Source of the DNA: Raineyella antarctica
Lineage (GTDB): Bacteria > Actinomycetota > Actinomycetes > Propionibacteriales > Propionibacteriaceae
DNA: 64,000 nucleotides
NCBI RefSeq assembly: GCF_900092135.1
Contig: NZ_FMYF01000002.1
Coordinates: 186,001-250,000 of the forward strand
Direction: 5' to 3'
Both the position numbers and the translations under genes were made by a program. Positions within the stretch are counted from its first letter, which is position 1; the number at the start of each line of letters is the position of its first letter. Positions 58,901 through 64,000 of the stretch are shown in pieces. The notes under the pieces were generated by a model, which was not told the origin of the DNA, made no database searches, and saw nothing but the letters and a program-made list of their open reading frames with translations.

Positions 58901-60409
58901 ACCCTGCACCTGGTGGACGGCGGCCGCAGGCTCGCGCTGGTGGAGACCCGCAACGGCATCGACGACGGGTCACCGGTGCAGGTGGTCCGCTACCAGCACG
59001 GCAACCACCTCGGCTCGGCCGTCCTGGAGCTGGACCAGGGTGCTGCCGTGGTCAGCCTGGAGGAGTACGCGCCGTACGGTGCGACCACGTACCAGGCGGT
59101 CGCCGCGGACCTGGACGTGCCATCCAAGCGGTACCGCTTCACCGGGCGGGAACGTGACGAGGAGACCGGCTTCAGCGTGCACGGGGTCCGCTACTACGCC
59201 CCCTGGCTGGCCCGCTGGACCTCCGCCGACCCGCTCGGGGTGCAGGCCGGCGCCAACCTCTACCGCTACTGCAACGACTCGCCGGTGATGCTGAACGATC
59301 CCAGCGGCATGGACCCGCCCAAGCCGCGGGTCACCCCACTGGTCACCGACATCTCCCCGGCAGGCGTCGCCGGCGACTTCCAGTTCCACGACTTCCTGTC
59401 CTCCAATCGGAGCGTCTCCGGGCACGGCGTGCTCGGGCTGAACGCGCGCGCCAGTTTCCTGCTGCAGGTGCCGCAACTCAGCCTGAACACGACGGGACTG
59501 GCCGATCTCTCCGGCCAGGCCGCGGTGGACACCGGGTTGGGCCGGGCCGGGGCGCGGCTGGAGGGCGGGCTGTTGCTGGGGGAGCCGTCCGGGCTCAACC
59601 TCGGGCTCCGCGGCCAGGGCAGCTTCCGCTTCTCGGTGCCCGAACGGATCGGGATCGGCGGCCTGCCCGGCTCGCTGCTGCCGGCCCTCACCCAGGGCGA
59701 GGGTGAGCTGCGGCTGGGTGGGGCCCTCGGCTACGGCAGCCTGTCGCTGGCCACCTTCCGGGCCCGTGCGGCGCTGGCCGGTGGCCGGTTCGAGGGCAGC
59801 CTGGACGCCACCTCGATCGCCGACGTGGCCCGGCTGCGGCTGGACGCCACCGGCGCGGTCAGTCCCAGTGGTGAGGTCTCGCTGGACTCGGCCCGGCTGC
59901 GTGCCTCCGCCGGGATCCCCGGTTTCCGGCTGGACGCCACCGCGACCGGGACCGGCAACGGCGCCGGCGGCCTGGACGTCCGCGGTGGCGCCCGGTTGAC
60001 GCTCTTCGGGTTGCCCTCGCTGCGGGCGACCGCGACCGGCACCGTCTCGTCCTCCGGGGTCGACCTGTCGGCGCGGTTCTCCGGAGCCGGTCCGCTGTTC
60101 ACCTCGTACATCACCGGCGGGGTGGACTACAGCAGCCGGGCCGGCCTGTCCGGGTACGCCGGCGTGTTCGGCCTGACGTACACGCCGGGGATCACGCTGA
60201 AGGATCCGTCCCCGCCCAGCGCGGGCACCACCGCGGTGCTCGGGTCCCCGGCGAACCCGTGGACCCCCAGCGGCCTGACCCTCGGCGCCTCCTACTTCGG
60301 CTACCGGCAGGGCCTCGTCTACTCCGTCTCCGGCGGCTTCATCCCCGACCTGAGCTCCAACCTCTTCACCAACCCGCGGTTCGGCGTGACCGCGCAATGG
60401 CATTTCTGA
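52913..60409 (+). CDS. Tc toxin TcB-TcC fusion with RHS shell and novel C-terminal cargo
   Basis: A 2498-residue Tc (ABC) toxin subunit, combining the usual TcB (about 1480) and TcC (about 960) lengths. Order: Pro/Ser/Thr-rich leader 1-60; SpvB domain 61-330 (GEKFTVNAATGTGSFSIPL, LVYDSGAGNGPFGLGWSL); FG-GAP Asp-Gly repeats about 495-680; TcdB middle region 730-830 (YDGVEREFRGFGRVDQRDSETFD); YD repeats about 1600-1965; RHS core 2026-2133 (RYRFTGRERDEETG, YRYCNDSPVMLNDPSGM). The DPSGM at 2129-2133 marks the predicted self-cleavage site. The remaining 365 residues match no toxin family recognised here: Cys-free, Gly/Leu/Ser/Ala-rich alternating strands ending GVTAQWHF. The SD is weak. The shell would encapsulate and deliver this C-terminal piece through the TcA pore. 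Confidence 0.93.
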   Translation: MNRPTGSSPFQPPAGNTGVIGNAGTQPAPDSANQISGTPASGPQASTSATPATGPFSPPAIQLPRGGGAIRGLGEKFTVNAATGTGSFSIPLGASPGRSGFGPDLNLVYDSGAGNGPFGLGWSLDQPAVSRRTDKGLPRYDDSDVFVLSGAEDLVPATDALPDRDGYRITRYRPRTEGSFARIERWASRTDPTDTYWRTISADDVTTYYGRTAAERISDPADPTRIFSWLVSSSHDAFGNAIAYDYRPEDGAGVDPGLSYEQGRARSQRYLAGIRYGNVHSRLDPDHAGDWDTAWLFEVVFDHGEGLLVDDPPDAAPDAPAGGAPDAPAADGHRYVRLTAGGDWPVRPDPFSSYRAGFEVRTYRRCERVLVFHTMAELGAEPTLVRDIALTYDDTSGYSLLTSVRAGGHRRVGDRYRTAGLPPLDLRYSRTEFGTRARTLAAVDLPGPTQWVDLDGEGIAGALTRQDSAWWYRRNTGDGGLAAAELQATTPSTRGRLLDLAGDGSLDLVDATTAPGFHERTDEAGWSPHRTFTSWPDLDWDDPAQRLTDLTGDGLPDVLRLYGDGLTWHRSLGEQGYDLPLDVRPAPELVFADGTGTVFLADLSGDGLSDLVRIRNGDIRYWPNLGYGRFGAAVVMADAPLLDAPEAFDARRIRLGDIDGSGPTDLVYLAADGARAYANRSGNSWSAAVPITALPPLDDLTEVEVTDLLGTGTGCLVWSSPAPNDAPAPVRYVELMAAGKPHLLTEAANNLGALTRITYESSTQHYLRDAREGTPWITRLPFPVHVVAGVETRDLVAGNTFTTTYAYHHGHYDGVEREFRGFGRVDQRDSETFDARPAGANQDPAFHVPPVLTRSWYHTGAHLGGDRISQLYAHEYFPGDLLPDTVLPAGLTAEEEREACRALRGTLLRQEVYALDGSDREPYPYQVSEANATVRLLQPRGTGPHAVFLPHPRESLQTQLERDTADPRTTRTLTLATNEYGQVTRAVAIAFGRQAPDPALSAEARADQARAHLTCTDTSYTAPVEEVDDHRLPALHTALTYEVTGLSAALPFDQLAAAIEAAPVIAYEDDPPATAARRPIEVERVRYRRDDLTGPADWGVVGARGLMHETYRQAFTPGLLQRAYPHDVTALLPGAGYRDLDSDGSWWVPSGRAGYGDLATARRHFFRPTRFEDPFGGTTTVDYDGYDLVATRSTDALGNQTTAEIDYRLLGPWAVTDPNGDRTEAAFDLLGMVTATARVGNAGEGDVLDGFDTDLTAAQVQAHLADPLADPAALLGRAGTRLVPDVDAFARTGAPVVVATLAREVHAADAPTSPVQQAFAYSDGFGREIQRKVQAEPDNGPRWTATGWTVFNNKGRPVQQFEPFFTATPAFEGDVRAGPSGTLFYDPPGRVVAVLNPDGSYGKTVFSPWWQREYDGNDTVATDPATDPDIGPVVQAFLTARPGRQTWLARHQGEDAATKATAHADTPLTRVLDGLGRGFLTRADKGGTLLDTRTVLDGEGNTRAVVDPLGRTVATADFDMLGTAVHRSSVDAGDRWTLNDVAGRPVTAWDSRGHAFTTTYDALRRPLSRTVAGSDPQHSDPDTLAGPVTFERTEYGEGLPNDRARHLRGRVHRRFDAAGILTHTYDFAGNTTARTREVATTVDRAIDWALPQPPGEAYTATSRYDALNRMVQTIAAHPDGAGPYDVTQPVYNEANLLERLDVWLGRPANPAGLIDPATDPPSATTGIADVDYDAKGQRLRLELRNGVTTSYTYDPDTYRLQRLTTTRPAPFGDTVQDLAYAYDPAGNITSITDAAVAAVFFRNQVVEAANDYTYDPLYRLTRATGREHVGQGRVPYGPDDAAALGLPQPGDGTAMGRYCETYDYDDAGNLAELRHQESCPGALSWTRSFVHAADSNRLTSTTVGASTETFDHDPHGSILAMAHLPSLAWNFRDQLAASTRQAGPGGSTRYVYDADGNRVRKVRLDAGGQVLEDRVYLGDTEVYRRHSGAAAGLERRTLHLVDGGRRLALVETRNGIDDGSPVQVVRYQHGNHLGSAVLELDQGAAVVSLEEYAPYGATTYQAVAADLDVPSKRYRFTGRERDEETGFSVHGVRYYAPWLARWTSADPLGVQAGANLYRYCNDSPVMLNDPSGMDPPKPRVTPLVTDISPAGVAGDFQFHDFLSSNRSVSGHGVLGLNARASFLLQVPQLSLNTTGLADLSGQAAVDTGLGRAGARLEGGLLLGEPSGLNLGLRGQGSFRFSVPERIGIGGLPGSLLPALTQGEGELRLGGALGYGSLSLATFRARAALAGGRFEGSLDATSIADVARLRLDATGAVSPSGEVSLDSARLRASAGIPGFRLDATATGTGNGAGGLDVRGGARLTLFGLPSLRATATGTVSSSGVDLSARFSGAGPLFTSYITGGVDYSSRAGLSGYAGVFGLTYTPGITLKDPSPPSAGTTAVLGSPANPWTPSGLTLGASYFGYRQGLVYSVSGGFIPDLSSNLFTNPRFGVTAQWHF

Positions 60410-60447
60410 GCACGGCACTTCTGATCGACCCGCACCAAGGAGGAACC

Positions 60448-63400
60448 ATGGCTGGGACAACGGTGAACTCGGCTCGTTCGCTGGCCGGCCTGCCGGCAGG
60501 CCGGCGGCGCAACGCCGCGGCCGCAGCGGTGGCCGCGGCCCTGGCGGAGGCGGCCGCGCGCCCGGTCACGCCCGCAGCCACGCCGGCAACCCCAGGGACT
60601 CCGGCAGCCACACCGGCGACCCCCGCTGCGCCGGTCACGCCCGCAGCCACACCGGCGACGCCAGCGACGCCCGCCGCGAGCCCCCTGAGCTCCTTCCAGC
60701 GGCGCGCCGGCCTGCCGGCAACCGGCCGGGCCGACGACGCCACCGTGGCCCGGCTCCTCGCCGAGACCGTCAACCACCACGTCGCCACCAACCCGGCGCG
60801 GACCGCGAAGGTGCAGGCGATGCTGGCCGCCGCCGGCTTCGCCCCCGACCAGGCCGAGACCACCTCCCGCAAGCTGGGTGACTCGACCGTGGCCGCGGTG
60901 ACCCGCTTCCAGCAGGCCAAGGGCCTGACCGCCGACGGGCTGGTGGGGGACCGGACCCTCGCCGCCCTGGGCGAGGCGGCGCTCACCGCGCGGCTCGCCT
61001 CGGGCCGGCAGACCCACCTGCTGCAGCGCAGGATCCTGCGCGCCGCCGCCATCCGCGGACTCAAGGTGGCCATCGACCCGGCCGAGTCCAAGTCCCGCAA
61101 GGCCGGCCCGACGACCAAGGCCGCGGTCGAGGCGCTGCAGACCTCGCTCGGCCTGCCAGCCACCGGCACCGTCGACACGGCGACCTTCGAGCGGATCAAC
61201 TCGGTCGCCGCCAGCCGCCGGGCCCCCGCCGCCAAGGTCGGGGCGCCGGACCCGGCGGACCTCGGCGTGGTCCCGCGCCCGCTGCGGCTGAACATGGTGA
61301 ACAAGGACGTGCCCGCCCTGCAGAAGGCCCTGGCCTTCCTCGGCCACCCCCCGGTCGAGGCGGAGCTCAAGGCCGCCCGGTTCGGGCCGACCACCCGCAA
61401 GGCCGTGATCGCCTTCCAGGCCGCCCACGGCCTGCCGCAGACCGGCGCCGCCGACGGGGCGACCCTGCGCACGCTCAACGGCCTGGTCCGCTCCGCCACC
61501 CCCGGACCCGAGCACGCCCAGCGGATCCGCGGCACTGTCCGCGACGCCAGCTGGGCCGGGCGGCCCGGCGTCACCGTCGAGCTCGCCACCGACCCGCCGA
61601 CCGGCCAGGGGGTCGTCCTCGCCCACCGTACGACTCTCGGCAACGGCTTCTACGACCTGCCGTACGCCGTCCCGACCGACCCCGCCGACGGCCGGCCGGT
61701 GTCCCCGCTGCTGCTGAAGGTCCGGTTCGTCGACCCCGCCGGGGCCGAGATCGGCACCAAGCGGCTGGCCGACCCGACCCCGATCGCCTGGGTGAACTTC
61801 ACCGAGGGGCCCTACCCCTACCGCGGCGCGAGCCTGTACGAGACCCAGCTCGCCGCGGTGCGGGCCGCCGGCGTCCCCGACGTCACCACCCTGCAGGAGA
61901 CCGCCGACCGGCCCGACGTCACCCGGGTCGCCCGCGCCGCAGGGCTGGCCCAGGACGACGTGATGCGGCTGGTCCTGGCCGCCCGGGCCGCGCAACGGCT
62001 CGGCGCCGGGATCGACGCCGAGACCTGCTTCGCATTCCTGGCCCAGAGCCTGCCCAGCAACCTGCCCGACGACCTGCTCGCCCAGACCCACGAATGGACC
62101 CTGGTCGAGCAGCTGACCGACCTGGTCGCCGCCGGCATCGCCGCGACCGAGTCCGACCTGGCCCGGACAGCCCTGGCCACCGCCCTGGCCCAGAACCTGG
62201 TCCCGGTCAGCCTGGCCGCACGCCTCGACGCGGTGCTCGCGGCCCTCGCCACGGCACGCCGCACCTTCGCGCTCGACCGGCCGCTCCTGGTCGGCAACGG
62301 CACGCTGCGGGCCACCCTGCAGCGCAGCGACGTGCCCGCCGGGGCGTACGACGCGGTGGCCGACGCCTTCGTGGCGGCCGGCGGGATGGGGCCGAAGTTC
62401 TGGGCGCTGCTGCACGAGGACCCCGGCACGTACGGCGGCCCAAACGCCGTCGCCTCGCTGGAGCGCGGGACCGAGGTCGGCCTGGTCGCCAAGAACTTCG
62501 ACCCGATGGTGCAGGAGCTGTCCCAGCGGGTCGCCGGCACCGGTACCCGGGCGCTGGCCAAGCTCGCCCCCGCGGACTGGGACCAGGTGGTCGCCGCCGT
62601 CGGCGCCGTTCCCGCCAACACCGACGGCGACACCGAGCAGGCCCGCCGCGCCACGTACGCCCGGACGATGGCGGCCCAGGCGCAGCGGCTGTTCCCGACC
62701 GTCGCGGTCACCGCCGCGGTGAAGCGGAGCGGCGCCGGCGGCCTGACCCGGATCGACGAGATCGAGCAGATCGTCGACGACCACCCCGACCTGGAGCTGC
62801 GGGTCTCCAACATCGACGCGTACGCCGCCCGCAACGACCTGGCCCTGGAGCCCGAGACGCGGACCGAGCTGAAGGTGCTGCAGCGGGTGCACCGGCTGGC
62901 CCCGACCGCCGACGCCGCGACCGCGCTGCTGGCCAACGGCCTGCACAGCTCGGTCCAGATCATGGCCCGCGGACGCGATGCCTTCATCGCGACGATGAAG
63001 GACGCCGGGGTCGCGGAGTCGCTGGCCGGATCCATCCACGGCTTCGCCGAGTTCCAGTACGCCCAGGTGCTGCAGCGCCTCGGCGAGATGCGCTCCGAAG
63101 TGCAGTCCACCCTCCCGGCCGCGCTGGCCCCGCAGGCGCTGACCGCCGAGGCACGCGCCGAGCTGCTGGCCGACCTGCCCGACCTGGAGCTGCTGTTCGG
63201 CCCGCTGGACGCCTGCGACTGCCCGCAGTGCGCCTCGGTGTACGGGCCGGCCGCCTACCTGGCCGACGTGTTCCGCTTCCTCGACGGGCACGCCGCGGCG
63301 ACCGGCGGCGGGAGCGTGCTGGACGTGCTGGTCGCCCGGCGCCCCGACCTGACCAAGGTCAAGCTCGACTGCCCCAACACCGAGACCACGCTGCCCTTCA

Positions 63401-64000
63401 TCGACCTGTCCAACGAGGTGCTGGAGAGCGTCTTCCCCGGCTCGGCCGGGCGGGTCGACCTGCAGACCACGCTGCCCGCCGACGAACTGCGCGCCGCGCC
63501 GGAGCACCAGGACGACACCGTCTACGACCTGCTGCGCACCTCCGACATCCCGATCTCCTCCGCGTACGACCTGTGGGCCGACCAGGTCCGGGTCCTGCTG
63601 CAGCACCTCGGCGTCCCGCGCTGGAAGCTGATGCGGGCGCTGGGGACGGCCGCACCGGTCGAGGTCGCCGCCGAGTACTTCGGCATCTCGGTGCACGAGG
63701 CGGGCCTGGTCACCACCGCCGCGGCGACCGCCGGCGAGCAGGACGCCTTCTGGGGCTTCGACTCCTCCCGCGCCTCGATCCCGGTCCTGGAGGTGATGGA
63801 GCGGACCAAGCTGGGCTACCTGCCGCTGCAACTCCTGCTGCAGGGGTCCTGGATCACCCCCGACGGCGATCCCCGGGTGCACCTCACCCGGCCCGCCACC
63901 AGCGCCGACCTGCGCCTCCAGACCCTGGATGCGGTGGGCCCGGAGGTCCTGGACCGGGTGCACAGGCTGCTCCGGCTGGCCCGGCACACGCCCTGGGACA
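60448..64000 (+). CDS. Tc toxin TcA subunit with peptidoglycan-binding-like repeats, 3' end beyond window
   Basis: Start ATG 60448 with AAGGAGG upstream, 38 bp after the TcB-TcC stop, so one operon. 1184 residues are visible and the frame is open to the window end. Residues 40-75 are an Ala/Pro/Thr linker (PATPATP repeats). Then come one half and three full PG_binding_1-like units at about 78-103, 110-175, 188-251 and 285-348 (for example LGDSTVAAVTRFQQAKGLTADGLVGDRTL). A transthyretin-like beta domain (about 358-440) is followed by helical TcA sequence. The family hallmark ACDCPQCASVYGPAAYLADVFRFL lies at 922-945. TcA pentamers bind the target and form the injection channel. Gut-entomopathogen TcAs usually lack the wall-binding repeats. 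Confidence 0.9.
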   Translation, partial: MAGTTVNSARSLAGLPAGRRRNAAAAAVAAALAEAAARPVTPAATPATPGTPAATPATPAAPVTPAATPATPATPAASPLSSFQRRAGLPATGRADDATVARLLAETVNHHVATNPARTAKVQAMLAAAGFAPDQAETTSRKLGDSTVAAVTRFQQAKGLTADGLVGDRTLAALGEAALTARLASGRQTHLLQRRILRAAAIRGLKVAIDPAESKSRKAGPTTKAAVEALQTSLGLPATGTVDTATFERINSVAASRRAPAAKVGAPDPADLGVVPRPLRLNMVNKDVPALQKALAFLGHPPVEAELKAARFGPTTRKAVIAFQAAHGLPQTGAADGATLRTLNGLVRSATPGPEHAQRIRGTVRDASWAGRPGVTVELATDPPTGQGVVLAHRTTLGNGFYDLPYAVPTDPADGRPVSPLLLKVRFVDPAGAEIGTKRLADPTPIAWVNFTEGPYPYRGASLYETQLAAVRAAGVPDVTTLQETADRPDVTRVARAAGLAQDDVMRLVLAARAAQRLGAGIDAETCFAFLAQSLPSNLPDDLLAQTHEWTLVEQLTDLVAAGIAATESDLARTALATALAQNLVPVSLAARLDAVLAALATARRTFALDRPLLVGNGTLRATLQRSDVPAGAYDAVADAFVAAGGMGPKFWALLHEDPGTYGGPNAVASLERGTEVGLVAKNFDPMVQELSQRVAGTGTRALAKLAPADWDQVVAAVGAVPANTDGDTEQARRATYARTMAAQAQRLFPTVAVTAAVKRSGAGGLTRIDEIEQIVDDHPDLELRVSNIDAYAARNDLALEPETRTELKVLQRVHRLAPTADAATALLANGLHSSVQIMARGRDAFIATMKDAGVAESLAGSIHGFAEFQYAQVLQRLGEMRSEVQSTLPAALAPQALTAEARAELLADLPDLELLFGPLDACDCPQCASVYGPAAYLADVFRFLDGHAAATGGGSVLDVLVARRPDLTKVKLDCPNTETTLPFIDLSNEVLESVFPGSAGRVDLQTTLPADELRAAPEHQDDTVYDLLRTSDIPISSAYDLWADQVRVLLQHLGVPRWKLMRALGTAAPVEVAAEYFGISVHEAGLVTTAAATAGEQDAFWGFDSSRASIPVLEVMERTKLGYLPLQLLLQGSWITPDGDPRVHLTRPATSADLRLQTLDAVGPEVLDRVHRLLRLARHTPWD

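Overview
The window is high-GC DNA from an actinobacterium, most likely of the Propionibacteriales/Propionibacteriaceae type. This is an inference from GC-rich codon usage, GTG/TTG starts, the DUF222-HNH (13E12) family, ISL3/IS1380/IS1634/IS21 elements typical of actinobacteria, and a NifJ-type pyruvate oxidoreductase. No rRNA, tRNA or CRISPR array was seen.

1-6020: end of a surface polysaccharide cluster, all on the + strand: partial UDP-GlcNAc 2-epimerase, two glycosyltransferases, an EpsG/Wzy-like polymerase and a Wzx-like flippase. GC is visibly lower in its second half, which suggests acquired DNA.

6038-23214: a pile of insertion elements whose ends can be read to the base. IS256-A contains ISL3-A, which contains an IS1634-family element, which contains an IS1380-family element (four levels). 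IS256-A is then cut by a RIT element (three tyrosine recombinases), whose middle recombinase is split by an IS21. A second IS256 copy carries a second ISL3 at exactly the same site. A stranded encapsulated-ferritin gene sits between this pile and another IS1380.

23228-34981: chromosomal metabolism: a YdcF-like protein, a DHODH-like protein with a very large NifJ, a divergent thioredoxin 2, an AmrS-like radical SAM enzyme, a DEDD exonuclease-BRCT protein, IlvD and a GerMN lipoprotein. Dispersed palindromes and short tandem repeats lie between and inside these genes.

34982-41349: a six-gene minus-strand operon for four-carbon sugar acids (otnK, otnI, deoR, denD, gntP-family transporter, otnC). 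It is predicted to convert D-erythronate to dihydroxyacetone phosphate.

41624-52328: a DUF222-HNH protein, GNAT and SRPBCC proteins, an XRE regulator divergent from aldo/keto reductases over four 21-bp repeats, a carboxymuconolactone decarboxylase family protein, a hydroxynitrile-lyase-like cupin, a small protein that may have a VapA-like barrel, another aldo/keto reductase and a free-standing E2-type acyltransferase domain.

52913-64000: the most notable locus, a Tc (ABC) toxin complex. A 2498-residue TcB-TcC fusion (SpvB, FG-GAP, TcdB, RHS shell) ends in an unfamiliar Gly/Ser/Leu-rich repetitive beta domain in the toxin-cargo position. It is followed 38 bp later by a TcA subunit that starts with an Ala/Pro/Thr linker and three peptidoglycan-binding-like repeats and runs off the window.
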